From contig CAKQOW010000014.1 of NCBI GenBank assembly GCA_934256595.1, positions 1 to 44,500 on the forward strand: a DNA stretch of 44,500 nt, read 5' to 3'. The DNA is from an uncultured Clostridia bacterium (GTDB taxonomy: Bacteria; Bacillota; Clostridia; Peptostreptococcales; Anaerovoracaceae). Under the pieces are notes generated by a model. It was not told the origin of the DNA, did no database searches, and worked only from the letters and a program-made list of their open reading frames with translations. The position numbers and the translations under genes were made by a program. Shown piece by piece: positions 1 through 8,304 of this stretch. The first letter of the stretch is position 1, and each line of letters starts with the position of its first letter.

Positions 1-309
1 GAAGTTAATCTTAAGGTAAGAACATCAAAGACATCAAAGAAGAACATCAAGGCTGTAGTATCAGGAGATGTTAAGGCACTGACAGATGCAGGCTATACAG
101 TTAAGTACAAGTTCTACAGATCAGAAAAGAAGGCATCAAAGTATGTAGGCAAGGTAACAAAGACTTCCAAGACATATATCAACACAGTTGGTAAGAAAGG
201 AACCAAGTACTACTACAAGGCAAAGGCTCTGGTATATGACGGAGATAAGCTTGTAGGCCAGACAGTTCTTACACAGTGCAAGTACGGTGTGAGGACTTGG
301 AGTAAGTAA
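1..309 (+). CDS. C-terminal end of a lysine-rich, probably secreted or surface protein (5' end outside window)
   Basis: The first reading frame is open from base 1 to a TAA at 307-309 and gives 102 residues with no start codon, so the gene begins upstream of the window. The segment is rich in Lys, Thr, Ser and Tyr, with alternating hydrophobic residues (VKYKFYRSEKK, then a KYYYKAKALV stretch). This pattern is typical of the fibronectin-like beta-sandwich repeats at the C-terminus of clostridial surface proteins. That family assignment is inference from composition; no catalytic motif is visible. A clear terminator follows at 369-417. Confidence 0.6.
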   Translation, partial: EVNLKVRTSKTSKKNIKAVVSGDVKALTDAGYTVKYKFYRSEKKASKYVGKVTKTSKTYINTVGKKGTKYYYKAKALVYDGDKLVGQTVLTQCKYGVRTWSK

Positions 310-368
310 ATAACTGAAACAAGGTATAATTGAGCCTTTTCTACAGCTATATTGCTGTAAAATATATA

Positions 369-417
369 AGCAGATAACTTGCAGGCAATTATTGTCAGCA
401 GGTATCTGCTTTTTTTG
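369..417 (+). terminator. Intrinsic terminator after the surface-protein fragment
   Basis: The arms AGCAGATA (369-376) and TATCTGCT (403-410) pair perfectly. A short internal stem sits in the loop, and a T run follows at 410-416. Confidence 0.85.
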
Positions 418-443
418 TCCGAAATAAGCTGCGAAAGCTTAAA

Positions 444-501
444 TGTCGAAATTTGTCGAATTATAGTCGCTTTTGCATATAGATTTTTATGTAATTAAAA
501 T
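444..501 (+). promoter_or_regulatory. Probable promoter and phased repeats upstream of the LytTR gene
   Basis: TTGCAT (473-478), 17 bases, then TAAAAT (496-501) is a plausible sigma-A promoter. Just upstream, TGTCGAA occurs at 444-450 and 454-460 and a related TAGTCG at 464-469, so the three copies are spaced exactly 10 bp apart. LytTR regulators usually bind short direct repeats one helical turn or so apart, so these may be autoregulatory sites. That role is inference. Confidence 0.45.
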
Positions 502-539
502 ATATAATTACTAAAAATTAAATAATATGGGAGGTGACT

Positions 540-869
540 ATGAACAGGAACTATCTAATTATCGAAAACAAGGATCTTGTTGCCAGAGTTTTTTTCAGGA
601 ACATCATCTATATTGAACAGTACAGAAGAGAAACCTCGGTGATCACCCAGAAGCGTATTTTTAAGTACAATGCAGTACTGAGAGATCTGTATGAAGAAGT
701 CGACAGCAGATTTTATATGTGCCACAGAAGCTATATCATTAATTTTGATTATGTGGACTCAATGGAAAATCAGTCGATATTTATGTCAAACGGAACAGAG
801 CTTACAATCTGCAGAGCCAACTATCAGAGAACAAAGAGAGAATTTGTTAAATATCTTAAAAAAGAATAA
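540..869 (+). CDS. Stand-alone LytTR DNA-binding domain protein
   Basis: This 109-residue protein is almost entirely a LytTR domain. It has the N-terminal DLVARVFFRNIIYIEQY strand region, the central FYMCHRSYIINFDYV segment and the C-terminal NGTELTICRANYQRTKREF segment that carries DNA-contacting residues. LytTR domains usually follow a response-regulator receiver or a membrane domain. Here there is none, so input must come from elsewhere. I chose ATG at 540 because GGGAGG at 529-534 is correctly spaced for it; the GTG at 534 lies inside that ribosome site. It is transcribed alone between two terminators. The target genes cannot be read from sequence. Confidence 0.85.
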   Translation: MNRNYLIIENKDLVARVFFRNIIYIEQYRRETSVITQKRIFKYNAVLRDLYEEVDSRFYMCHRSYIINFDYVDSMENQSIFMSNGTELTICRANYQRTKREFVKYLKKE

Positions 870-878
870 CGGTATATT

Positions 879-918
879 GCCCTTTCTGCCGGCTCGCAGA
901 GAGGGCTTAATAATTTTT
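879..918 (+). terminator. Intrinsic terminator after the LytTR gene
   Basis: GCCCTTTCTGC (879-889) pairs with GCAGAGAGGGC (896-906), giving an 11-bp stem with one G-T pair and a 6-base loop. An AT-rich tract ending in five Ts (914-918) follows. Confidence 0.75.
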
Positions 919-948
919 CGGCCTGTTTTGGGTAATATACTTGCTGAA

Positions 949-990
949 TTGCAAATATACTGGCGGCATTTGTAATATGTGTGGTATGAT
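949..990 (+). promoter_or_regulatory. Candidate promoter of the amidohydrolase operon
   Basis: Two overlapping possibilities exist: TTGCAA (949-954), 18 bases, TAATAT (973-978); or an extended -10, TGGTATGAT, at 982-990. The latter is a good TGnTATAAT match without a clear -35. Confidence 0.4.
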
Positions 991-1029
991 AACGGTAGAC
1001 GTATTCGGAAAATTTGCGGAGGTGCCAAA

Positions 1030-2658
1030 ATGAACAGAAGCATGTCAATGTATGCTGATACCGTTTTTGTAAACGGGGCGGTCGTCACTGTGGACAGAAA
1101 CAATACAGTCTGCCAGGCTGCAGCAGTCAGAGATAAGTATATTGTGTATACGGGAGACAACGAGGGAGCGAAGCTCTGGACGGGACCTGAAACCAGAGTG
1201 ATTGACCTTAACGGCAGGGCGCTGCTTCCCGGCTTTATAGATGCCCACTGTCATCTGGGTATGAGAGGCCAGAACGCCGCAGTAATACTTGACTGCAGCG
1301 CACAGAAAGCGCCCGACATACCGTCAATACAGAGGATAATCAGAGAAGAAGCGCAGAAGCTTCCCAAAGGCGCGTGGATAAAAGCTACAGGCTATGATCA
1401 GGGCAAGCTGGCGGAGGACAGACATCCTACGAGAGCAGAGCTTGACGAGGCTGCGCCTGACAATCCTGTGCAGCTTACAAGGACCTGTCTGCATATGGGC
1501 GTATATAATACCAAAGCCCTGGAGGCGGGAGACATACACCCCGAAAACTTTGCAAAGGGCGAAGTAGTAACTGACGAAAACGGACAGATGACAGGGCTTC
1601 TCAAGGAAAGAGCCTGCACATACATGTGGGACAAGGTAATGTACACAAAGGAAGAGTATATGCGTGCGTTTAAGACCGCCAACGATATGTTTCTCCGCTG
1701 CGGCATAACCAGTGTTCACGATGCCAGCTTCTACGGCTCTGACACCATAGGGCTTTATCAGGAGGCCTGCGAGACCGGAATTATAGATGTCAGAATGTAT
1801 GTGCTGCTTTATCACGCCTGCGGCAAGGAAAAAACGATAGAGTGGGTAAACGACTTTATTAAGACTGGAATAAGAGGCGGACTGGGCAATGAGCATTTCA
1901 GACTGGGGCATGTCAAAATCCTGATTGACGGCAGTACCAGCGGACCGTCCTGCGCGGTATCAGAGCCTTATGAGCACGACCCGGCACTTGAGGGCATACA
2001 ACTTTATACGCAGGAGGAGGCGGATGCTGTTTTAATTCCTGCCCATAACGCCGGATTTAATATAACGGCGCACGCTGTGGGAGATAAGGCTGTTGATGTT
2101 ATACTTTCGTCGATAGAAAAAGCGCAGAAATTAAACCCGAGACCCTGCAGGCATAGGATAGAGCACTGCGCCATAATAAATGATGAGATAATAGACAGGC
2201 TCAAAAAAGCCAATGTAACGGTAGTGTCAAATCCGGGCTTTTTTATAGACAACGCCGCAATGTATATCAAATATTACGGCGACAGAGTAAACTGCATGTT
2301 CCCGCTCAGATCCTATCTGGACAAGGGGATAATAACCGCCATAGGCTCCGATACTCCCGTAATAGAGCCTGACCCTATGATAGGGATATATACAGCGGTC
2401 AAAAGAGCGGACAGCAGGACCGGTACGGTGGCGGGAGCCTGCCAGCAGATAGGAATTATGGATGCAATCAGAATGTATACCTGCAACGGAGCCTATGCGT
2501 CTCTTGAAGAGGATATCAAGGGCAGCATAGAGCCGGGCAAGCTGGCAGACCTTGTGGTTTTATCGGATAATATTCTTGAGGCGCAGCCTGAGGAAATTAT
2601 GGATATTAAGACGGATATAACTATGATAGACGGCAGGATTAAATACGAAAGGATATGA
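1030..2658 (+). CDS. Amidohydrolase family protein (YtcJ-like, metal-dependent)
   Basis: The 542-residue product resembles the amidohydrolase-3 (YtcJ/NfdA-like) family, which hydrolyses amide or related C-N bonds using a metal in a TIM barrel. An HxH metal motif sits in PGFIDAHCHLGMRG (His73, His75). Later candidate ligands are in ITAHAVGDKAVD, HRIEHCA and AIGSDTPV. The length is usual for the family (about 520-560). ATG at 1030 is preferred over the upstream GTG at 979 because GGAGG at 1018-1022 precedes it. No signal peptide is seen, so it is cytosolic. It is one base from a small membrane protein and then an SSS symporter, which suggests that the imported solute is its substrate. The substrate itself cannot be named. 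Confidence 0.85.
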   Translation: MNRSMSMYADTVFVNGAVVTVDRNNTVCQAAAVRDKYIVYTGDNEGAKLWTGPETRVIDLNGRALLPGFIDAHCHLGMRGQNAAVILDCSAQKAPDIPSIQRIIREEAQKLPKGAWIKATGYDQGKLAEDRHPTRAELDEAAPDNPVQLTRTCLHMGVYNTKALEAGDIHPENFAKGEVVTDENGQMTGLLKERACTYMWDKVMYTKEEYMRAFKTANDMFLRCGITSVHDASFYGSDTIGLYQEACETGIIDVRMYVLLYHACGKEKTIEWVNDFIKTGIRGGLGNEHFRLGHVKILIDGSTSGPSCAVSEPYEHDPALEGIQLYTQEEADAVLIPAHNAGFNITAHAVGDKAVDVILSSIEKAQKLNPRPCRHRIEHCAIINDEIIDRLKKANVTVVSNPGFFIDNAAMYIKYYGDRVNCMFPLRSYLDKGIITAIGSDTPVIEPDPMIGIYTAVKRADSRTGTVAGACQQIGIMDAIRMYTCNGAYASLEEDIKGSIEPGKLADLVVLSDNILEAQPEEIMDIKTDITMIDGRIKYERI

Positions 2659-2659
2659 A

Positions 2660-2902
2660 ATGGAACAAAAAAAAGAAAAGAAAATGAAGCCATGGGTTAT
2701 GGTAAGGCCCCGCAAGGCAAAGGAATGGGTGATATTCGCAATGATGATATTATCGCTGCTTTCGATGATATCTCCGGTAGTCAACCTGTTTAACATTCCG
2801 TGTATGCTGCTCGGAATGCCGGTACTTTTTACAGTGTCGATAATAAGTCTTATCGTTACTGTCATCGTTATCAATATAGCTTACAGATGGGAGGTGCACT
2901 AG
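2660..2902 (+). CDS. Small two-helix membrane protein, probable SSS symporter partner (DUF3311-like)
   Basis: This 80-residue protein has a basic N-terminus (residues 1-21) and two hydrophobic segments, about 24-45 and 50-73. The layout with a central NIPCMLLGMPVLF segment resembles the small DUF3311-type proteins encoded next to sodium:solute symporters. It starts one base after the amidohydrolase stop and its stop codon directly abuts the ATG of the symporter. The three genes therefore form a tight translational unit. The role as an accessory subunit is inferred from position and size; the family match is by eye only. Confidence 0.65.
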   Translation: MEQKKEKKMKPWVMVRPRKAKEWVIFAMMILSLLSMISPVVNLFNIPCMLLGMPVLFTVSIISLIVTVIVINIAYRWEVH

Positions 2903-4387
2903 ATGCTTCAGACATGGGGACCTCTTGCAATAACTCTGTGCTATACGCTGGTTGCGTGCATACTGGGATTTTCGGCTAAGGGCAGACTGGATATGAGCAA
3001 GGTCGAAAACTGGTCATCATCGGGTAATACAATGGGACTTATCGTTATGATTTTCCTGACAGGCGCAGGCAATGTAAGCGCGTATACATTTTTAGGCGCG
3101 CCGGGCTGGGCATATTCCAAGGGCGTTGCGGCTCTTTATGTTGTGGTATATCTCGGCTTTATAACCTATTCCTCGTACCTTATCTCGCCGAGAGTAAACA
3201 GAGTTGCAGGCAAATACGGCTACAGAACGCAGGCAGAGGGAATAGGCGCCAGATTTGAGTCAAAGGGACTTCGTATGCTTTGCGGTATAGTAGGAGCCCT
3301 TGCGGTGCTGGGCAATTCACTTGTTCAGATTATAGGGTCAGGACATATTTTAAATGTAATGAGCAACGGCGCAATTCCTATGTGGCTTGGCGAGCTTATA
3401 ATTCTCTGCGCCATAGCGTTTTATGTATATAACAGCGGTCTCAGAGCCATAGGCTGGACAAATGTAATGCAGGGAGTGCTGATGCTGATACTCTCAATTA
3501 CAGTATGTCTGTTTGTGCTTTACACAGTGCTTGGCTCTTTCAGCGTAAGCGAGGCGTTCAGAAGACTCATGGAGGTAAGCCCTGAGCATATGACTCTGCC
3601 GGGGGCAACCGGAGATTTCCCTCCGCTGTTCTGGACCACCTCAATTATAATTTCCGTGTTCTCTTTCTGGCCGCAGTTCTGGGTATGGGCTGCCGGAGGC
3701 AAGGACGAGGATACAGTAAGAAAACAGTATACCTATGTATCGCTGTTTTACCTTGTAATGATCCCAATGCTTATAGTCGGCTTTATATGTGTGTTTGCAT
3801 TTGAGGGCTACGACGGAGATACAGACAAGGTGGCGCTTTCCTTCTGTATGAAGAACCTGCCGTGGTGGATGGTAGGACTTCTGGGCGCAGGAATACTTGC
3901 GGCAGCACAAAGCTCGGCAGAGCCTCAGCTTCATACGCCGGCATTTACATTTACACATGATGTTATTGCCCCGGCAAAGAATATTCCTGCCGAAAAAGAG
4001 GGAAAAATCCAGAGAAAAGTTTTTCTTGTGATAGTATTTCTGGTGGCATATCCGCTGGCGCTTACAAATCCGGCAGAGCTTGTATATATTCTGCTGGTGG
4101 CATACGGTTTCATCGGACAGCTTTTCCCCTGCATGCTGGGCGTATTCTGCTGGCCGAGAGCGACCAAGGCGGGAGCAATCGCAGGGCTTGTTGCAGGCGT
4201 TATTGTTGTTGCGCTCTGCAATTTCGTATGGTCTAACCCATGCAGCATACACGCAGGCATATGGGGTCTTATGATAAACTTCCCGGTATTCATAATAGTG
4301 AGCCTCTGCACTAAGCCTGCATCGGAGGAAACCCTCAGAAAATTCTTCCCGGCATATATTATGGATATGCTTTATGAAGAAGAATAA
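2903..4387 (+). CDS. Sodium:solute symporter (SSS) family protein
   Basis: The 494-residue protein is almost entirely hydrophobic, with about 12-13 predicted membrane helices. It has SSS landmarks, including FLTGAGNVSAYTFLGAPGWAY in the first helices and GLLGAGILAAAQSSAEPQL near helix 8-9, the region that lines the sodium site in this family. It should import an organic solute with Na+ across the cell membrane. The ATG directly follows the small membrane gene, with GGGAGG at 2889-2894. A terminator at 4417 closes the operon. Substrate is unknown; linkage to an amidohydrolase favours an amide, amino acid derivative or small peptide-like compound. Confidence 0.88.
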   Translation: MLQTWGPLAITLCYTLVACILGFSAKGRLDMSKVENWSSSGNTMGLIVMIFLTGAGNVSAYTFLGAPGWAYSKGVAALYVVVYLGFITYSSYLISPRVNRVAGKYGYRTQAEGIGARFESKGLRMLCGIVGALAVLGNSLVQIIGSGHILNVMSNGAIPMWLGELIILCAIAFYVYNSGLRAIGWTNVMQGVLMLILSITVCLFVLYTVLGSFSVSEAFRRLMEVSPEHMTLPGATGDFPPLFWTTSIIISVFSFWPQFWVWAAGGKDEDTVRKQYTYVSLFYLVMIPMLIVGFICVFAFEGYDGDTDKVALSFCMKNLPWWMVGLLGAGILAAAQSSAEPQLHTPAFTFTHDVIAPAKNIPAEKEGKIQRKVFLVIVFLVAYPLALTNPAELVYILLVAYGFIGQLFPCMLGVFCWPRATKAGAIAGLVAGVIVVALCNFVWSNPCSIHAGIWGLMINFPVFIIVSLCTKPASEETLRKFFPAYIMDMLYEEE

Positions 4388-4416
4388 CTTAAAAATATAA
4401 GTGAAATTTTACGGCT

Positions 4417-4449
4417 GCTCTGTCATTTCGACAGGGCGGTTTTTTTTTC
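4417..4449 (+). terminator. Terminator of the amidohydrolase-symporter operon
   Basis: GCTCTGTC (4417-4424) pairs with GACAGGGC (4430-4437) and is followed by nine Ts. Confidence 0.88.
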
Positions 4450-4484
4450 GGCAAGTTAGTAAGCAAAACCAGCAGATTAATGAA

Positions 4485-4513
4485 TTGATTGAAAATGTCT
4501 GAATTGGTATAAT
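4485..4513 (+). promoter_or_regulatory. Sigma-A promoter of the M28 peptidase gene
   Basis: TTGATT (4485-4490), 17 bases, TATAAT (4508-4513). The TG at 4505-4506 also makes an extended -10. Confidence 0.75.
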
Positions 4514-4553
4514 ATTCAGCAACAACTAAACTTGTAAGGCAAAGGAGAGGATT

Positions 4554-6587
4554 ATGTTTAAGAAAATAGGAATTGCAGCATTGTCTGCTGTACTTGTACT
4601 GGGGCTTTCTTCCTGCGGAGGCGGCTCCGATTATGGCGAGGATTTTAACAATTTCAATGCAGCCATAGATATGGATTTTGCAAAGGAAGTAATGATGAGC
4701 GTAAGTGAGTTTGGAGACGACCCTGTAATGGGTATGCGCTCGGCAGGCTCACCTGCGGAAAAACAGACTATGGAATACCTCAAAGGTGTTATGGAGGATA
4801 TCGGACTTCAGAATATAACTGTAGATGATATCACAGTTGACGGCTGGGTATTTAACGGCGCAAACATCACCTTCAAAAATGCTGACGGCGAGGAACAGAA
4901 GATAGACCTTGGCGGATATCAGACGACCTTGCAGGCGGACAATGAGGAGATAGAGCTTGTTTATGTAAACGAGGGCACAGAGGCTGATTATGAGGGTCTT
5001 GATGTCAAGGGCAAGCTGGTGCTGCTTGATGTTGACCAGAACGAAAACTGGTGGATAAACTACCCTGCATATCAGGCAAAGGTTAAAGGCGCCAGAGCCG
5101 TTATAGCTATGTCTGTATATGCCGAAGAAGGCAACGACAGAGTAGGCGTTCAGGATGTATGCGGACCTGCGGATGCGCCGGCGCTGGCTATAAGCGAGGA
5201 CGGCTGCAAGGCTCTGCAGTATGCAATCAAGGCATCGGGAAAGGATTCGATAACAGTAACCCTTGATGCCGACTCAAAGGTTACAGAGGACGTGACTTCA
5301 CACAATCTGTGGGGTGAAATTCCGGGAACCACAGAAGAAACAGTATTCGTATTCTCACATATGGATGGATATTTCCATTCAACCTATGATGATGCTCAGG
5401 GGGTGGCGGTTTCGATGGCTATAGCAAAAGCTCTTGTGGACAGCGAATACACTCCTGACAAAACAATACGCTTCTGTATGCACGGTGCAGAGGAATGGGG
5501 CGTTTCAGGCAGTGAATACGACTGGTCAGCAGGTGCTTATGAAGAAATTGTAAATGTTCACCCTGACTGGGTGGACGGCGCGTTTGCAATAGTAAACAAT
5601 GACGGCGGATATACTGTTGAGGGTGAAACCTGCGCAGGTACGAGAAGTGCTGTAGAACTTATGGGCTTCGTCAAGGAAAGTATCGGAGGACTTAACGAGG
5701 AGTCCCCATATAACTGGACCTATGATACCAACAGCACAGGAACAGAAGACTTCCAGTGGACACTTATGGGAATTCCGTCAATAGTGGCAGGAAGTGGTGA
5801 GGGTACTGTTTACGATGATAAGGGTTACCATTCAACATATGACAGCACAGAGGCGCAGCCTCTTAATGAAGAGGGCTTCAACGATATAATCAAGACCTAC
5901 GGCAAGCTGGTAATAGACCTTGACTCAAAGGCTGTAAGACCTATGAGCTTTATCGACAGAATCAGCAGCTTTGAAGAAAGCCTTGCAGAGGGTGCAGACT
6001 TTGAGGCAGTAATTGCAGAGGCAAAGGACGCGGCTGCTGCACTGGAGTCAAAAATGGCTGAGGTTGAGGAGTCCGGCGATAAGGCTGCGGCTGTAGAGCT
6101 TAACAGGCAGACTCAGGAAATATTCAAGACGCTTCAGGACGCTCTTGTGGGGCTTAATTTTGAGCCGGATAATATAATCAGGCATGAGCTGTATCAGGAT
6201 AACGTGGCAAATCTTGAAGCAGGCATAGCTGCTCTTGAGGAGGGTAGAATTCAGGAGGCCTATGACGAATATCTGGGCAGCGTTGACTGGGCATGGTACT
6301 ATATGAACTTTGATAAGGAAACCTGCGAATACATGGAAAACCAGCTGTTTGACAACAGAAAGGGCACATGGGGCGACGGACTTATTAAGTACAGACACTG
6401 TGACATAGGCGACGTTATAATTAGTCTCGGTGACAAATACGATACAGAGGGCGCAGATGTTTCAGCTGAAATAGCTAAACTCAAAGAGCTGAAGAAAACT
6501 CAGGAAGAATATCTTACAAACACATATGAAGATGAAAAAGCAGGACTTGAAAAAGCAATAAAGCTTATGAAGGAATACGCAAAATAG
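4554..6587 (+). CDS. M28-family metallopeptidase lipoprotein
   Basis: The 677-residue protein has a lipoprotein signal peptide with lipobox LSSC (Cys21), so it is anchored outside the membrane. A PA-type insert lies at about 130-225, then an M28 zinc peptidase core. Putative metal and catalytic residues are His269 and Asp271 (SHMDG), Asp279/Asp280 (YDDAQG), Glu313/Glu314 (HGAEEWG), an NDGG segment and a final His in GYHSTYDS. A C-terminal helical region of about 200 residues follows. M28 enzymes remove N-terminal residues from peptides or act as carboxypeptidases. The neighbouring symporter could take up released products, but this gene has its own promoter and terminator. Specificity is unknown. 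Confidence 0.85.
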   Translation: MFKKIGIAALSAVLVLGLSSCGGGSDYGEDFNNFNAAIDMDFAKEVMMSVSEFGDDPVMGMRSAGSPAEKQTMEYLKGVMEDIGLQNITVDDITVDGWVFNGANITFKNADGEEQKIDLGGYQTTLQADNEEIELVYVNEGTEADYEGLDVKGKLVLLDVDQNENWWINYPAYQAKVKGARAVIAMSVYAEEGNDRVGVQDVCGPADAPALAISEDGCKALQYAIKASGKDSITVTLDADSKVTEDVTSHNLWGEIPGTTEETVFVFSHMDGYFHSTYDDAQGVAVSMAIAKALVDSEYTPDKTIRFCMHGAEEWGVSGSEYDWSAGAYEEIVNVHPDWVDGAFAIVNNDGGYTVEGETCAGTRSAVELMGFVKESIGGLNEESPYNWTYDTNSTGTEDFQWTLMGIPSIVAGSGEGTVYDDKGYHSTYDSTEAQPLNEEGFNDIIKTYGKLVIDLDSKAVRPMSFIDRISSFEESLAEGADFEAVIAEAKDAAAALESKMAEVEESGDKAAAVELNRQTQEIFKTLQDALVGLNFEPDNIIRHELYQDNVANLEAGIAALEEGRIQEAYDEYLGSVDWAWYYMNFDKETCEYMENQLFDNRKGTWGDGLIKYRHCDIGDVIISLGDKYDTEGADVSAEIAKLKELKKTQEEYLTNTYEDEKAGLEKAIKLMKEYAK

Positions 6588-6606
6588 AATAATACAGAGG
6601 ATTACG

Positions 6607-6640
6607 GCGTGCCTTGTCAGTAGGGCACGCTGATTTTTTT
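6607..6640 (+). terminator. Terminator after the M28 gene
   Basis: GCGTGCC (6607-6613) pairs with GGCACGC (6624-6630), followed by seven Ts (6634-6640). The tetR promoter begins two bases later. Confidence 0.88.
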
Positions 6641-6641
6641 C

Positions 6642-6670
6642 TTGACAAGTAAACGGTCGTTTACTACAAT
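6642..6670 (+). promoter_or_regulatory. Promoter of the tetR-rsgA operon with a TetR-type operator in its spacer
   Basis: The promoter is near consensus: TTGACA (6642-6647), 17 bases, TACAAT (6665-6670). An 18-bp palindrome, AGTAAACG-GT-CGTTTACT (6648-6665), fills the spacer. AAACGnnCGTTT-type palindromes are common TetR-family operators, and a repressor bound here would block RNA polymerase. Autoregulation by the TetR protein encoded downstream is the likely function. Confidence 0.85.
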
Positions 6671-6692
6671 GTCTGATGAGAGGAGATTGACT

Positions 6693-7274
6693 ATGGCAGA
6701 CACCAAAGAGAGAATAATGCAGACGGCGCTTGATATGTTTTCACGCAGAGGCTATGATGCCGTTTCAGTAAGTGACATTGCAGGAGCTCTTGGCATTACC
6801 AAAGGAGCGCTTTACAGACATTACAAAAACAAGAGAGATATATTTGACCACATCATAGCGCATATGGAAGCGGAGGATCTGCGCAGAGCCAGAGAATTTG
6901 AAATGCCCGAAAACAGACTTGCAGATGATGAAACCGGCTATGATACTGTAACCATAAGACAGCTAGGTGAGTTCACCGGAGCACAGTTCGTATACTGGAC
7001 GCAGGATGAATTTGCAGCAGCATTCAGACGTGTACTTCTGCTTGAAAGATATAACGATGAGGAGATTGACAGACTTTATCACATGTACCTTGGAAGCGGA
7101 CCGCTGGAATATGTGAGAGATATATTTCAGTCTGCATTTCCGGACTGTGATGCGGAGCTTCTTGCCGTCAGATATTACTCACCGATGTATTTCCTGATGG
7201 AGCTTTCTGACAGCGAGGCTGCTTTGAAGTTGCTTGAAAGATATATAGAGGATTTTGAAAGGAAGCTGTTATGA
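6693..7274 (+). CDS. TetR/AcrR-family transcriptional regulator
   Basis: The 193-residue protein has an N-terminal TetR helix-turn-helix at about 5-52 (ALDMFSRRGYDAVSVSDIAGALGITKGALYRHYKNK), then a helical ligand-binding and dimer domain. ATG at 6693 follows AGGAG at 6681-6685 with 7-base spacing. The upstream TTG at 6642 would lie inside the promoter and is rejected. A palindromic operator overlaps its own promoter (6648-6665), so negative autoregulation is likely. Its stop overlaps the start of rsgA by four bases, so repression would also cover rsgA and the methyltransferase gene. The ligand is unknown. Confidence 0.92.
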   Translation: MADTKERIMQTALDMFSRRGYDAVSVSDIAGALGITKGALYRHYKNKRDIFDHIIAHMEAEDLRRAREFEMPENRLADDETGYDTVTIRQLGEFTGAQFVYWTQDEFAAAFRRVLLLERYNDEEIDRLYHMYLGSGPLEYVRDIFQSAFPDCDAELLAVRYYSPMYFLMELSDSEAALKLLERYIEDFERKLL

Positions 7275-8302
7275 GCCTTGCAGATTACGGATATACAGAC
7301 AGATTTAAAGTATATGCACAGCAGTATCCCGAATATATTCCTGCCAGAGTCATATTGCAGGAGCGGGGAATGTATACAGTCGTGTGCGACAATGGGGAGA
7401 TTGGCGCAGAGGTTTCAGGCAAACTCAGATATACGGCAGACGGGGCGGCAGCATTTCCGGCTGTGGGGGATTTTGTAATGCTTTCGTTATCTGGTGGAGA
7501 CAGAGCTGTTATTCATAATATACTGCCGAGAAAAAGCACATTTGCAAGAAGAGCAGCAGGCTCCGGCTGCGCGGGACAGGTCATTGCCGCCAATGTCGAC
7601 ACAGTATTTATATGCACATCATTAAATGGGGATTTCAATATACGAAGACTTGAAAGATATACAGTAGCCGTATGGGACAGCGGAGCATCTCCGGTGGTAG
7701 TTATGACAAAGTCTGATTTGGCGGATAACGCTTTGGAGAAGCAGACTGAAATTGAAAGAACGCTACCGGGTGTGGAGACTGTTTTAACCTCGGCGTTTAA
7801 TTGTGATACTGCAGGGCTTGATAAATATCTTCAAAGGGGCAAAACCATAGCCTTTGCAGGCTCATCCGGTACAGGCAAATCCACCCTCATAAATCTCCTG
7901 TTGGGAGAGAGGCGGTTTGATACCGCAGAAATTGATAAAAACGACAGAGGCAGACACACCACAACATCAAGACAGCTGGTAAGCCTGCCGCAGGGCGCCA
8001 TGCTTATAGATACTCCGGGAATGAGAGAGCTTGGCATGTGGCATCAGGTGGAGGGCATTGAAAGAACCTTTTCGGATATACGGGAGCTTATGGGGCGGTG
8101 CAGATTTTCGGACTGCTCTCATACAAACGAGCCCGGCTGCGCCATAAAATCAGCAATAGCTTCAGGGGAACTTGCACAGGAGCGATGGGATGCATATATG
8201 AAGCTTGAAAATGAAAACTCCTATTCGGAGGATGCAGACAGCTACCTTGCGCAAAAAGAAAAGACATTCAAAGAGATAGCGAAAATAAACAGGAGGCGAT
8301 AG
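7271..8302 (+). CDS. rsgA: Ribosome small subunit-dependent GTPase A (RsgA/YloQ)
   Basis: The 343-residue protein has the RsgA layout: an N-terminal OB-fold (about 20-90), a circularly permuted GTPase domain and a C-terminal zinc finger. The G4 motif TKSD (146-149) precedes the P-loop GSSGTGKST (197-205), the RGRHTTTS switch (227-234) and DTPG (247-250). Zinc ligands are Cys277, Cys282, His284 and Cys290. RsgA acts late in 30S ribosome assembly and releases factors on GTP hydrolysis. Residue 205, just after the lysine-serine of the P-loop, fits the family. Control by a TetR regulator and pairing with a methyltransferase are unusual; most Firmicutes keep rsgA near the prkC/rpe genes. Confidence 0.93.
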   Translation: MSLADYGYTDRFKVYAQQYPEYIPARVILQERGMYTVVCDNGEIGAEVSGKLRYTADGAAAFPAVGDFVMLSLSGGDRAVIHNILPRKSTFARRAAGSGCAGQVIAANVDTVFICTSLNGDFNIRRLERYTVAVWDSGASPVVVMTKSDLADNALEKQTEIERTLPGVETVLTSAFNCDTAGLDKYLQRGKTIAFAGSSGTGKSTLINLLLGERRFDTAEIDKNDRGRHTTTSRQLVSLPQGAMLIDTPGMRELGMWHQVEGIERTFSDIRELMGRCRFSDCSHTNEPGCAIKSAIASGELAQERWDAYMKLENENSYSEDADSYLAQKEKTFKEIAKINRRR

Positions 8303-8304
8303 CT

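Noticed and set aside
3641..4252. 203-codon open frame on the minus strand inside the symporter gene
   Set aside because: It has no ribosome site, its product is full of Cys, His and Tyr with no domain, and it is a shadow of a strong SSS coding frame.
6642..6692. Upstream TTG start for the TetR gene
   Set aside because: It would place the first codons in the -35 and operator of the gene's own promoter; ATG 6693 has a proper ribosome site.
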